DNA from: Prolixibacter denitrificans | GTDB taxonomy: Bacteria; Bacteroidota; Bacteroidia; Bacteroidales; Prolixibacteraceae | Assembly: GCF_003014495.1 (NCBI RefSeq) | Contig: NZ_PYGC01000002.1 | Coordinates: 620,001 to 684,000, forward strand | DNA length: 64,000 bases | Direction of reading: 5' to 3' | Shown: positions 33,733 through 42,896 of the stretch, one piece after another | How the letters are laid out: every line of letters begins with the position of its first letter | How positions within the stretch are numbered: position 1 is the stretch's first letter | Notes under the pieces: model-generated | What the model was told of the DNA's origin: nothing | Seen by the model: the letters and a program-made list of their open reading frames with translations, nothing else | Databases searched by the model: none | Program-made: the position numbers and the translations under genes

Positions 33733-35114
33733 ATCTGGAGAAGGTACATAGGGTTTATCTGCTGGGTATCGGCGGCATCGGGATGAGTGCCCTGGCACGT
33801 TATTTCCGTTTTCACGGAATGCGCGTGGAAGGTTACGATCGCACCGAAACGGAGTTGACCCGTGAGTTGGAAGAGGAGGGAATTTACGTTCACTACGAGG
33901 CCGACTTAAAATATGTACCGCCATTTAACGCATTGGATAATACGCTGGTGATTTATACGCCTGCTATCCCGGAATCAAACATTGAGTTACAGTTCTTCCG
34001 GAAAACCGGAACGGCGATATACAAACGTTCTCAGGTGTTGGGCATTATTGCTGCCGAGAGTCAGTGCATCGCAGTAAGCGGAACACATGGCAAAACATCG
34101 GTAACAACCATGACCGCTCATTTGCTGCATCAGTCATCCGTTGGTTGCACCTCTTTTATGGGAGGAATTTCGAGGAACTACCATACCAACCTCATCCTTC
34201 CCGAAAAGGAAACCAATGTGGTAGTGGCTGAAGCTGATGAGTTCGATCGGTCCTTTTTACGGTTGTTCCCGCAAAGGGCAGTGATTACCTCAATCGATCC
34301 GGATCACCTGGATATTTACGGCGACTTTTCGCATCTGCTCGATGCATTCAAAAGTTTTGTCGGGCAGGTGAACAAATGCGGAGAGGTATTGTACAAAAAG
34401 GGACTTCCGGTAGAGGCAGCCTGGAATGAGGAGGCTAAGTTCTACACGTATTCCATTAAAGGGAAAGCCGATTTTTATGGGACGAATATCCGGGTGGAAG
34501 ACGGAGCCTATCATTTTGATTTGGTGACACCTTTCGGTGAATTTGCCGATTTGCGACTGGCTTACCCGGGACTGATGAATGTGGAGAACGCGGTGGCCGC
34601 TTGCGGATTGGCTTTGCTTTCCGGTGTGACCGGTGATGAAATTCGGGAAGCGTTAGCCAGCTATGTGGGTGTTGTTCGTCGTTTCGATATTCGTTTTCGC
34701 GGAAAGAAGGTGGTATACATAGACGATTACGCGCATCATCCGAAAGAGCTGGAGGCGACGATTCATTCGGTTCAGGATATGTTTCCTGATAAGAAAGTGA
34801 CAGGGATTTTTCAGCCACACCTTTATTCCCGGACACGGGATTTGGCAGAAGACTTTACCGCGAGTTTGAGTTTGTTGGACGAATTGATTTTGCTCGATAT
34901 CTATCCCGCAAGGGAAGAACCGATTCCGGGGGTGGATTCGCAATTAATACTGGAAAAAGTAACGATAAAAGATAAAATACTTTGCCATAAAGAGGAATTA
35001 CCCGAAGTAGTTGAAAAACTCGAAACCGGTGTTTTACTGACGTTGGGCGCCGGCGATATCGACCAGTGGGTAGAACCGATTGTGGAAGTATTGAAGAAGA
35101 AAGAAGATGTTTAA
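33729..35114 (+). CDS. murC: UDP-N-acetylmuramate:L-alanine ligase MurC
   Basis: 461-residue first Mur ligase. Rossmann segment LLGIGGIGMSALARYF, ATP loop VSGTHGKTSVTTM near residue 120, EADEFDRSFL, and the MurC-specific DDYAHHPKELEATI near residue 335 with FQPHLYSRT. It overlaps murG by four bases upstream and ftsQ by eight bases downstream, the tightest part of the operon. As in other Bacteroidota, ddl does not intervene between murC and ftsQ. Confidence 0.96.
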   Translation: MNLEKVHRVYLLGIGGIGMSALARYFRFHGMRVEGYDRTETELTRELEEEGIYVHYEADLKYVPPFNALDNTLVIYTPAIPESNIELQFFRKTGTAIYKRSQVLGIIAAESQCIAVSGTHGKTSVTTMTAHLLHQSSVGCTSFMGGISRNYHTNLILPEKETNVVVAEADEFDRSFLRLFPQRAVITSIDPDHLDIYGDFSHLLDAFKSFVGQVNKCGEVLYKKGLPVEAAWNEEAKFYTYSIKGKADFYGTNIRVEDGAYHFDLVTPFGEFADLRLAYPGLMNVENAVAACGLALLSGVTGDEIREALASYVGVVRRFDIRFRGKKVVYIDDYAHHPKELEATIHSVQDMFPDKKVTGIFQPHLYSRTRDLAEDFTASLSLLDELILLDIYPAREEPIPGVDSQLILEKVTIKDKILCHKEELPEVVEKLETGVLLTLGAGDIDQWVEPIVEVLKKKEDV

Positions 35115-35859
35115 GAAGTTTCTGCATATCATTCTGTGGGGCGCGGCTATTGTGCTCATTGTCTTTTCGCTGGGGTTTTCCGCACGAAAATACAAGCAGA
35201 CGCGTTGTGTCGGGCTGGTGGTCGATGTGAGTGATTCGGCTCAGTACCGGTTCATCGACAATGATGATGTGGAGAGATGGATACAAAAGAAATATAACGG
35301 GGTTTTTGGTAAACGGCTCGATTCCATCAACACCCGGACAATTGAGGATGGCTTGGAGAAGTTGCAAGCCATTGGGAAGGCGCAGGTGTATACGACTTTG
35401 TCGAGCAATACAGGAGACAAAGGCGGTTCGCTGGTTGTGCATATCGAGCAGCGTCGCCCCATTTTCAGAGTGTTTACCAGCGGTCTGGATTACTATATGG
35501 ACAAAGAAGGAAATGTGATGAACTGGACACCCAAATATACGGCAAGGGTTATCCTGGTGGGCGGTTCGGTTACCCGGAAATTTGCCAAGGAGACCTTGGT
35601 TCCGTTGGTGTCGTACATCGATTCGGATGATTTCCTGAAAGCCCAGATTGACCAGATTTACGTGGATGATGACAGCGATTTGACCTTGATTCCACGAATT
35701 GGTGAGCAACGAATTGAATTTGGAAAAGCCGATGATTACCGGATTAAGTTCAGGAATCTGAAGGCGCTATATACTGAAGGTTTTCGACATGGAGGATGGT
35801 CGAAATACAAAACCATTAACCTCAAATACAGAAATCAGATAGTGTGCACAAAAAAATAA
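35107..35859 (+). CDS. ftsQ: Cell division protein FtsQ
   Basis: 250-residue bitopic protein with a short cytoplasmic N-terminus, one membrane helix (about 7-24) and a periplasmic POTRA/FtsQ region (DNDDVERWIQKKY, GKAQVYTTLSS, VHIEQRRPIFRVF). It forms the FtsQLB complex that regulates septal synthesis. Sequence conservation is low, so position between murC and ftsA and topology carry much of the call. It overlaps murC by eight bases, and ftsA follows after six. Confidence 0.88.
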   Translation: MFKKFLHIILWGAAIVLIVFSLGFSARKYKQTRCVGLVVDVSDSAQYRFIDNDDVERWIQKKYNGVFGKRLDSINTRTIEDGLEKLQAIGKAQVYTTLSSNTGDKGGSLVVHIEQRRPIFRVFTSGLDYYMDKEGNVMNWTPKYTARVILVGGSVTRKFAKETLVPLVSYIDSDDFLKAQIDQIYVDDDSDLTLIPRIGEQRIEFGKADDYRIKFRNLKALYTEGFRHGGWSKYKTINLKYRNQIVCTKK

Positions 35860-35865
35860 CTTCCT

Positions 35866-37206
35866 ATGAGTTCAATGAAAGAAATGACCGCTGCAGTAGA
35901 TATAGGTACTGCGAAAACGACTGCCATCATTGGTCGCTATACCATTGATCGGAAACTGGAGGTCGTTGGCTATGGAAGTACGGATACCCGCGGTGTCAGG
36001 AATGGCGTTGTGGTGAATATTGAAGAAGCCGGACAATCGATACGTGAAGCGGTGGATGTGGCTTGCCGCGGATTGAAACTGAAAGTTCGTAGCATTTATG
36101 CCGGTTTGTCGGGACAGAAGATTCGTACCCGGTCGGCCAGCGGCTACCGGATGATTGATGAGGATGGTGAAGTTACCCGCGAACTGGTGTCATCGCTGTA
36201 CGAAGAAGTGGGACGATACTCTCTTCAGCCCGGCGAAAAGATCTTTCACGTGGTTCCCCAGGAATTCATTGTGGATGGAGAAATGGGAATTCAGCAACCT
36301 GTTGGGATGGCCGGTAATCGCATCGATGCCATGTTCAATCTGATTCTGGCTCCCGATTCTTACCGTATCAATCTCCGTCGTTGTGCCGAAAAAGCTGGTT
36401 TCGAGCTGGCCGGTGTATTTGTCAATCCTTTTGTGCAGGGAGAGGCTTATCTCACCGAGGACGAGAAAGAAGCCGGTGTTGTTTTGGTTGATTTTGGTGC
36501 CGGAACGACTGGCGTTTCAGTATACTATGAGAACAGACTCCGACTGGCCGCTGAACTGCCTTTTGGTGGTGCCGTCGTTACCCGCGATATCAAAGAAGGA
36601 TGCAACATTATTGCCCGGCACGCTGAGCTTTTAAAGGTACAGTTTGGACGAGCACTGGCTGAGCTGGCACCCGACAATAAAGTCGTGCAGATTCCAGAAT
36701 CGGACGGATGGCCTGCCAAGGAAGTGAGTTTCAAGAACCTTTCTCATATCATTCAGGCCCGGATGGAAGAAATTCTGGAAGGTATCAGTTACCAGATCGA
36801 ATCAACAGGACTGATGCATAAGCTAGGGGCAGGAATCGTGATAACCGGAGGTGGAGCAGGAATGGCCGATATGGAGAAGCTCATCAGCTTTAAAACTGGT
36901 CTGGATGTTCGTTTTGGACGCCCGGTGATTCCGATGAAAGAACTACTTTTTGCTGAACAGGTGAATGGACCGGAAGCGGCTAATATTCTCGGTCTGTTGG
37001 TGAAGGGATTGAAGAAGCGCGAAGGAATGCGTAACGTCGATGCGATGGTTATTCATGAAGACGAAGAAGAGGAAAGACCAACCAACCATCGTCAGCAACA
37101 CAGGCAGAATGGAAACGGATTTAAAGGCGTATTCAACAATCTGTTCGAAAAAGCCCGGGATGGTCTCGGAAACCTGATCTCGGATGAAGATATGGAAATG
37201 AATTAG
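35866..37206 (+). CDS. ftsA: Cell division protein FtsA
   Basis: 446-residue actin-like ATPase that tethers FtsZ filaments to the membrane. The phosphate 1 segment is AAVDIGTAKTTAIIG, SHS2/1C region about 80-165, phosphate 2 VLVDFGAGTTGVSVY, and adenosine motif VITGGGAGMADME. After a charged, Gln/Asn-rich linker (about 390-418), residues 419-438 form an amphipathic helix (GFKGVFNNLFEKARDGLGNL), the usual membrane-targeting sequence, followed by the acidic end SDEDMEMN. The same end occurs on the next gene product, FtsZ1. Confidence 0.96.
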   Translation: MSSMKEMTAAVDIGTAKTTAIIGRYTIDRKLEVVGYGSTDTRGVRNGVVVNIEEAGQSIREAVDVACRGLKLKVRSIYAGLSGQKIRTRSASGYRMIDEDGEVTRELVSSLYEEVGRYSLQPGEKIFHVVPQEFIVDGEMGIQQPVGMAGNRIDAMFNLILAPDSYRINLRRCAEKAGFELAGVFVNPFVQGEAYLTEDEKEAGVVLVDFGAGTTGVSVYYENRLRLAAELPFGGAVVTRDIKEGCNIIARHAELLKVQFGRALAELAPDNKVVQIPESDGWPAKEVSFKNLSHIIQARMEEILEGISYQIESTGLMHKLGAGIVITGGGAGMADMEKLISFKTGLDVRFGRPVIPMKELLFAEQVNGPEAANILGLLVKGLKKREGMRNVDAMVIHEDEEEERPTNHRQQHRQNGNGFKGVFNNLFEKARDGLGNLISDEDMEMN

Positions 37207-37239
37207 ACTAGGAGGTAAAACAACCAAAAGCAATACGGT

Positions 37240-38592
37240 ATGTCATCAGAAGAAGATCTGCTCAATTTTGGTTTTAAGCATAACCAGGATTCCATTATTA
37301 AGGTCATAGGTGTTGGTGGAGGCGGTGGAAACGCGCTGAACTACATGTACCGGAATGGAATCAGCGGCGTCGATTTCATCATTTGCAACACCGATGCGCA
37401 GGCGCTGGAGAATAGTCCTGTTCCCGTAAAGGTTCAGCTGGGAGTCTCGCTGACCGAAGGGCGTGGGGCAGGTAACAAACCCGAGCAGGGTGAACAGGCT
37501 GCCATCGAAAACCTGGCTGATATTCGGAAGGTGCTGGCGAATAATACCCGGATGGTTTTTGTAACCGCTGGAATGGGAGGTGGAACCGGAACGGGTGCTG
37601 CCCCGGTAATTGCTCAGCTGGCTCGTGAGATGGATATTCTCACCATTGCAGTAGTGACACTTCCGTCGGAAAAAGAGGGAAAGCGACGGTTTGATCAAGC
37701 TATGGCCGGTGTTGGCAAACTGAAGAAATTCGTAGACAGCTTGTTGGTGATCAGCAACGAGAATCTGCATAAGATTTACGGCGATCTACCAGCATCAAAA
37801 GCATTCGCCCAGGCGGATAATATTCTGGCGACAGCCGTGAAAGGTTGTGCCGAGATCATCACCCTGCATGGTAATATCAACATTGATTTTGCCGATGTGA
37901 ATACCGTGATGCGCGGCAGTGGCGTCTTCATCATGGGGTCGGGAATTGCCGATGGTGAGGACCGGGCCATGCGGGCGGTGAAGGAGGCGTTGATTTCTCC
38001 GCTTCTGGATAGCAATGATATTTATGGAACAGAAAATATACTACTGAATATTACTTCAGGTGATGAGGAAATCCTGATGGGCGAGATCGGGCAGATCATC
38101 GATTACCTACAGGATGCAGCGGGCGATGACGCCAATATTATCTGGGGTAACGGTCGGGATGAAAAACTGGGCTCTAAGATTTGTGTAACACTGATTGCTA
38201 CCGGTTTCCAAACAAACCCGAATCGTCGGATGGATCCGGAACAGGAACCTACAAAAGTTTCGTTGCAGGATGCAAAAACTGAATCCACAAGCGGGGAGAT
38301 GAAACTTCCGCTTATCGAGGAAAAACACATCGAGCCGGAGGGGGAAATTTTTGAACCGGTGTCAAGGCAAAAAAGTTATCTCGATGAAGATGATCTTCAG
38401 GTAGAAAATGATTTTCGAGATGAACCGGAGAGACCTTCCTATCAGAAGAAGAACCAGCGGAAGAAGAGCGATGAGAAGAAGCATCGCAGCAAAAAAGAGA
38501 AGGAAGAAGTGACAGCAGAACCCATTACCAATTGGTTTGTCAAGCAGTTCAATACGTTCTTCAGTGACAACGATATGGAAATGGATGAATAA
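37240..38592 (+). CDS. ftsZ: FtsZ paralogue 1 with non-canonical, FtsA-like C-terminal tail
   Basis: 450-residue tubulin-like GTPase. The core (about 18-325) is intact: the tubulin signature GGGTGTG at 113-119 and the T7 catalytic loop NIDFAD at 214-219, so it should polymerise and hydrolyse GTP. The linker (326-427) is long and ends in a Lys/Glu-rich stretch. The tail lacks the standard Bacteroidota FtsZ end present in the next gene. It has an aromatic, amphipathic segment [14 protein letters not shown] (428-441) and then SDNDMEMDE, which repeats the FtsA ending. The tail may bind the membrane directly or share a partner with FtsA. A perfect AGGAGGT lies 23 bases before the ATG, too far for normal use. 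It is one of two adjacent ftsZ genes, probably an old duplication. Confidence 0.93.
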   Translation: MSSEEDLLNFGFKHNQDSIIKVIGVGGGGGNALNYMYRNGISGVDFIICNTDAQALENSPVPVKVQLGVSLTEGRGAGNKPEQGEQAAIENLADIRKVLANNTRMVFVTAGMGGGTGTGAAPVIAQLAREMDILTIAVVTLPSEKEGKRRFDQAMAGVGKLKKFVDSLLVISNENLHKIYGDLPASKAFAQADNILATAVKGCAEIITLHGNINIDFADVNTVMRGSGVFIMGSGIADGEDRAMRAVKEALISPLLDSNDIYGTENILLNITSGDEEILMGEIGQIIDYLQDAAGDDANIIWGNGRDEKLGSKICVTLIATGFQTNPNRRMDPEQEPTKVSLQDAKTESTSGEMKLPLIEEKHIEPEGEIFEPVSRQKSYLDEDDLQVENDFRDEPERPSYQKKNQRKKSDEKKHRSKKEKEEVTAEPITNWFVKQFNTFFSDNDMEMDE

Positions 38593-38630
38593 TATTTGAA
38601 TTAGGTAGAATTAAACTAAAAGAGTGAGAT

Positions 38631-40055
38631 ATGGCCGAACTGATGAATTTTGAATTGCCGGAGAAGCAGAATTGCATCATTAAGGTAATAGGTGTTGGAG
38701 GAGGCGGTGGAAATGCGGTCAACCACATGTTCCGGGAAGGGATAAAAGATGTAGATTTTGCTGTTTGTAATACCGATGCACAGGCATTGTCGAGCAGCCC
38801 GGTACCTACACAAGTACAACTGGGTGCTTCGCTGACCGAAGGACGCGGCGCTGGTAACAAACCCGACGTGGGGCGGGAAGCTGCCCGGGAGAATATAAAA
38901 GAGGTGGAAGAGATTCTTTCGCATGGTACAAAGATGGTCTTTATTACCGCTGGTATGGGCGGTGGTACCGGAACGGGAGCTGCTCCGGTAATTGCCGAAG
39001 CAGCACGGAAGCTGAATTTGCTGACGGTTGGTATTGTGACGATTCCTTTCCGGAATGAGGGAAGAAGACGTATTGAGCAGGCCATTAAAGGCATTCGGGA
39101 AATGGAAGGCAATGTAGATTCGTTGCTGGTCATTAACAACGAGCGAATCCGTGAGATGTATGGTGATTTTCCTATTTCAAAAGCCTTTTCCAAAGCCGAC
39201 GATGTGTTGGCCATTGCCGCCAAAGGTATTGCTGAAATCATTACGTATCACGGTTTTATCAACGTGGACTTCGAGGATGTGAAAACGGTGATGAAAGAGT
39301 CAGGTGTTGCCGTAATGGGCTCATTCCGGGCAACCGGAGAAGAGAGAGCTTTAAGAGCGGCTCAGGGAGCTTTGAATTCGCCGTTGCTGAATAATAATGA
39401 CATTCGGGGCGCACGCAATATTCTGGTGAATATTACTTCCGGCGACAAGCAAGAGGTGACGATGGACGAGATGAACCTGATCAACGAATATGTGCAGGAA
39501 AAAGCCGGGAATTCAGCTGATTTGATTTATGGTGTAGCTATCGAACCATCGTTGGAAGATTCTATTTCGGTGACGGTGATTGCTACCGGATTTAAAACGA
39601 GCTCGATTCCTGAGTTGAGGACTGATAAGAAAGAACCAGCTGAAAAAGTTTCCTTGCGGGACGAAAAGGAAAAAGTACCCACCAATATTACTGGTCAGGT
39701 AGGATTGTCGGATGATGATAAGGATTTGAAGAAATCAAGCACCCCGGTTTTTGAAGGTGAACCGGAAGATGAGTTCGCGCCGTTATATGGACCTTCTCAG
39801 AAGGAAAAAAAGCCCGGAAACAGCCGTGTCGTGGAGCAACGTAAGCAAGTAATGCAGGTCGATTTTTCTACGCTTTCGGATGATGAGATTGACAAGATAA
39901 GTAACGAGCCTGCCTATGTGCGCCGAATGATGCGCCTGGAGAATGAGAAAAAGAGAAAGGCGGCCGAGGTTTCCCGCTTTTCGCTTTCGGATAATAAAGA
40001 TGAAGGGCCCAAGCTGCGGCGAAACAACTCTTTCTTACATGACAAAGCTGATTAA
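38631..40055 (+). CDS. ftsZ: Cell division protein FtsZ (canonical Bacteroidota form)
   Basis: 474-residue FtsZ. GGGTGTG is at 110-116 and the T7 loop NVDFED at 211-216; the globular domain ends near 320. The long acidic linker leads to EPAYVRRMMRLENEKK and then SRFSLSDN and LRRNNSFLHDKAD at the very end, which closely follow the usual Bacteroidota tail (xPAYxRR, SR(F/Y)xLS, LRxNNSFLHD). This is therefore the orthologue of the single FtsZ of other Bacteroidota and should form the Z-ring. It starts 38 bases after FtsZ1 and is followed by yqeY after 24, the standard order. Confidence 0.96.
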   Translation: MAELMNFELPEKQNCIIKVIGVGGGGGNAVNHMFREGIKDVDFAVCNTDAQALSSSPVPTQVQLGASLTEGRGAGNKPDVGREAARENIKEVEEILSHGTKMVFITAGMGGGTGTGAAPVIAEAARKLNLLTVGIVTIPFRNEGRRRIEQAIKGIREMEGNVDSLLVINNERIREMYGDFPISKAFSKADDVLAIAAKGIAEIITYHGFINVDFEDVKTVMKESGVAVMGSFRATGEERALRAAQGALNSPLLNNNDIRGARNILVNITSGDKQEVTMDEMNLINEYVQEKAGNSADLIYGVAIEPSLEDSISVTVIATGFKTSSIPELRTDKKEPAEKVSLRDEKEKVPTNITGQVGLSDDDKDLKKSSTPVFEGEPEDEFAPLYGPSQKEKKPGNSRVVEQRKQVMQVDFSTLSDDEIDKISNEPAYVRRMMRLENEKKRKAAEVSRFSLSDNKDEGPKLRRNNSFLHDKAD

Positions 40056-40079
40056 TTAACGCATTAATACCCAATAATC

Positions 40080-40529
40080 ATGAGTTTGTTCGATCAAATC
40101 AATGCCGATATTAAAGCGGCTATGCTTGCCCGCGAGAAGGCGAAGCTGGAAGCTTTGCGGAACATAAAAAAAGTACTCCTTGAAGCCAAAACTGCAAAAG
40201 CAGGACAGGAAGAACTGTCGGATGATGTTGCTTTGAAAGCCATTGCCAAGTTGGCTAAGCAGGGAAAAGATTCTGCCGAAATCTACAAAGGACAGAATCG
40301 GCAAGACCTGTATGACCAGGAAATGGAGCAGGTGAAGGTGTTTGAAGCTTATCTTCCGTCGAAGATGAGCGATGAGGAATTGACGGCTGCCGTGAAGGAA
40401 ATTATCGTTGAACTTGGTGCCGAATCGATGAAAGACATGGGAAAAGTTATGGGAGCTGCGAATGCGAAGCTGGCTGGACGTGCTGAAGGAAAAGATATTG
40501 CGACTAAAGTGAAAAGTCTGCTTTCCTGA
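40080..40529 (+). CDS. GatB/YqeY domain-containing protein
   Basis: 149-residue helical protein of the YqeY family, related to the tRNA-binding tail of GatB/GatE amidotransferase subunits. It shows the family pattern LFDQINADIKAAMLARE, LRNIKKVLLEAK, YEAYLPSKMS-like FEAYLPSKMSDEEL and the C-terminal GKVMGAANAKLAGRAEG. The role of stand-alone YqeY is not settled; a tRNA-related function is assumed. It closes the dcw operon, as is usual downstream of ftsZ in Bacteroidota, and a strong terminator follows. Confidence 0.9.
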   Translation: MSLFDQINADIKAAMLAREKAKLEALRNIKKVLLEAKTAKAGQEELSDDVALKAIAKLAKQGKDSAEIYKGQNRQDLYDQEMEQVKVFEAYLPSKMSDEELTAAVKEIIVELGAESMKDMGKVMGAANAKLAGRAEGKDIATKVKSLLS

Positions 40530-40622
40530 TGATTGTCAGCCATCGTCTGTTTTATTAACCATACCTTTCTTTCCTCCGGGAATCGTAGTTTCGCAGCTTT
40601 TTTATTCCGGAGTTGATAAAAA

Positions 40623-40656
40623 GAAAACCCCGCAAGTAATTGCGGGGTTTTCTTTT
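40623..40656. terminator. Bidirectional terminator of the dcw operon and the nadB-ppiD operon
   Basis: Perfect 13-bp stem GAAAACCCCGCAA/TTGCGGGGTTTTC with a GTAA tetraloop and T-rich flanks on both strands, between convergent operons. Confidence 0.92.
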
Positions 40657-40692
40657 ATATCTATGTTTTCCGGTTGTCCGGAAGAAATTTCA

Positions 40693-42801
40693 TTAATAGA
40701 ATTTCGACCGTTTGTCAACGATGTCAGATTCTTTCTTCAGTGTTTCGAAAGCCTGCGTATTTGCCTGGTAGCTCTGAGTCATCATCATCTGAGCTTTGTC
40801 TCCGGCAACGTCAGTATCCGTACCCTGCTTAATATTGGTCACTTCCAGCATATACACGCCGTTGTTACCTTTAATCGGATTCGAAACTTTGTGCAGACCA
40901 AGTGTGGTAGCTGCTCCGATGACTGCAGGTTCAACACCGGCACCCGGAACTGAATATGAATTGAAGGTCAGGTTCTGAGCCTGTTTCTCGTTCACATTTA
41001 ATGCAGCTGCTAACGCTACCAGGTTGGATTTGCCTTCCATTTGCTTAGCGATGTAGTCACCTTTCATCTGCTTCCTTACGGCGAGTTCAACACGGTCTTT
41101 TACAGCCGAGAAAGGAGCAATACCTTTTTCCTGGATTCCTGTAACTACAGCGATAACGAAATTGTCACCCAGTTCGAAGATTGGTGTTCCTTCGTAGCTG
41201 ACAATGAGTTTTCCTACGTCGGAATTGTTAAATGCTGAACGAACCAGTATACGGGCGTCTTTGAGGCCATTGATATTTTGCTGGTCCTCTTTGATGGTTG
41301 CATATCGTTTATCCAGTCCTTCTTTAGCGACAGCCTTGTTAAAAGCATCTTCTGTTTGGTTCTCTCCAGCGAATTTTGAAGCCTGGGAGTAAACATTCTG
41401 GTAAGTCTGGCTACTCGGCTCAATTTTACGGCTGATAGTGGCCAACTGAACGTTTGGAGCTGTTTTCCCGCGCTTGGTAACCTGAAGCAAATGAATACCA
41501 TACTGTGTTTTCACTTCGTTCACGTCGTTTACTTTAGCTGAGAAGGCTACATCATTAAAGGCTTTCACCATTGTTCCGCGACGGAACCAACCAAGGTCTC
41601 CACCATTGTTGGCAGAACCCGGGTCCTGTGAGTATTTCTCTGCCAGCGTAGCGAAGTTGGCACCTTTCTGAATCAATGTTTTCAAACTGTCGGCCAAAGC
41701 CTGTGCTTTAGGCGCGTCAGCCTGACTGGTAACACGAATTAAAATGTGACGAGCCCTAACTGAATCGGGAAGATTTTCAAATTTTTCGATTTTGGTCAGT
41801 TTCCAGGTTTCGCCCTCTTTATACGGACCGTAAATATCACCTACTTTTCCGCTGAAAGCGAAATCACCCAGTTCTGGTGACAATTCATCTTTCTTGTAAT
41901 AGGAATCATCGAACGGAACATCGGAATTGACATTGACAAATGCCACGTCATCGTTGGCACTGGCAAATTCACTTTTGATTTTCTCAATCCATTGGTGAGT
42001 ACTTGCCTTATCCGATTCTGAGGGCTCGACAGGGAAGACCACATATTCGATCCGGCGCGCAGCATCCTGCTTGTACAATTCCTGATGATTGTTGTAGTAG
42101 GTCTGCATTGCAGCATCGGATACAGTGACAGCACTATCGGGTACGGATGCGTATGTTTTTGCAATAAAATTGATGTCAACCTGATGATTTTTGTTGGCTA
42201 CATCTTGCTTCGCTTCTCCGGTGGTAACATAAAGTCCCTTTGATACCAAATCGTTGTACTTCGTGAATTCACGTTGCGAAACAATTTGTTTTTCCATGAA
42301 CAGCCAATATGCTTTTTGCTGTGCTGTTCCATTCGTTTCCAGATGTTTCAGGAATTGAAGGACAGCCGAACGGTTTACCTGGCCGGTTTGCGGATCGCGG
42401 AAAAGCTGTTGAACAATGGGACTAATGTTATTTCCCTGAACCATATCGAAAAGTTCATCAGAACTTACACCGATTCCCAGGTCTTTATAAATACCGGTCA
42501 TCACGTAGTGACGGACCATGTTTTGCCAGGTTTGCTCACGAATCTGATCCAGTGTTTTTTGATCAACGGAATTCGTTCCCGAATTCATTTTGTAAATCTC
42601 GGTCAGTTCGTCAAGTTTCTGCTGGAACTCTTTGTAGTCGATACTTTTTCCGGCAATCTCAGCAATTTCCATCTGTTTTCCCCGCAAAAGGGAACGTCCG
42701 GAACGAAGCATATCGCCCAGAATGAACGCCAACAGAGCCAAACCAATAATTACTGCAACCAGAACACCAGCCTGGTTCCTAATTTTCTGTAATGTTGCCA
42801 T
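40693..42801 (-). CDS. ppiD: PpiD/SurA-type periplasmic peptidyl-prolyl isomerase chaperone
   Basis: 702-residue envelope foldase anchored by one N-terminal membrane helix (VLVAVIIGLALLAFILGDML, about 13-32). A SurA-like chaperone region covers residues 40-230 or so. The parvulin domain follows near 345-445 (ARHILIRVTS, FATLAEKYSQDPGSANNGG, DLGWFRRGTMVKAF, QYGIHLLQV), and the C-terminal half resembles a second, degenerate parvulin-like region. It probably helps outer-membrane and secreted proteins fold after translocation. It is the last gene of the nadB operon, 95 bases behind the CNNM gene, and may have an additional promoter there. Confidence 0.9.
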   Translation of the reverse strand: MATLQKIRNQAGVLVAVIIGLALLAFILGDMLRSGRSLLRGKQMEIAEIAGKSIDYKEFQQKLDELTEIYKMNSGTNSVDQKTLDQIREQTWQNMVRHYVMTGIYKDLGIGVSSDELFDMVQGNNISPIVQQLFRDPQTGQVNRSAVLQFLKHLETNGTAQQKAYWLFMEKQIVSQREFTKYNDLVSKGLYVTTGEAKQDVANKNHQVDINFIAKTYASVPDSAVTVSDAAMQTYYNNHQELYKQDAARRIEYVVFPVEPSESDKASTHQWIEKIKSEFASANDDVAFVNVNSDVPFDDSYYKKDELSPELGDFAFSGKVGDIYGPYKEGETWKLTKIEKFENLPDSVRARHILIRVTSQADAPKAQALADSLKTLIQKGANFATLAEKYSQDPGSANNGGDLGWFRRGTMVKAFNDVAFSAKVNDVNEVKTQYGIHLLQVTKRGKTAPNVQLATISRKIEPSSQTYQNVYSQASKFAGENQTEDAFNKAVAKEGLDKRYATIKEDQQNINGLKDARILVRSAFNNSDVGKLIVSYEGTPIFELGDNFVIAVVTGIQEKGIAPFSAVKDRVELAVRKQMKGDYIAKQMEGKSNLVALAAALNVNEKQAQNLTFNSYSVPGAGVEPAVIGAATTLGLHKVSNPIKGNNGVYMLEVTNIKQGTDTDVAGDKAQMMMTQSYQANTQAFETLKKESDIVDKRSKFY

Positions 42802-42896
42802 TAATGTTCAGGTTATTTATTAAAATCTTTTGTTTAATTCTTTGGGCTACGAAGATAATAATTTTAGAGTACCCATCGCTTTTGATGGAATCAAAA

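Noticed and set aside
37240-38592. FtsZ1 as a pseudogene or a non-FtsZ tubulin such as TubZ or a FtsZ-like accessory protein
   Set aside because: The frame is intact, the GTP-binding and T7 catalytic motifs are perfect, and the whole core aligns closely with the neighbouring canonical FtsZ.
42880-42896. TTTTGAT/ATCAAAA hairpin between ppiD and the CNNM gene as a terminator
   Set aside because: AT-only stem without a T run; it is unlikely to stop transcription, so the operon is kept continuous.
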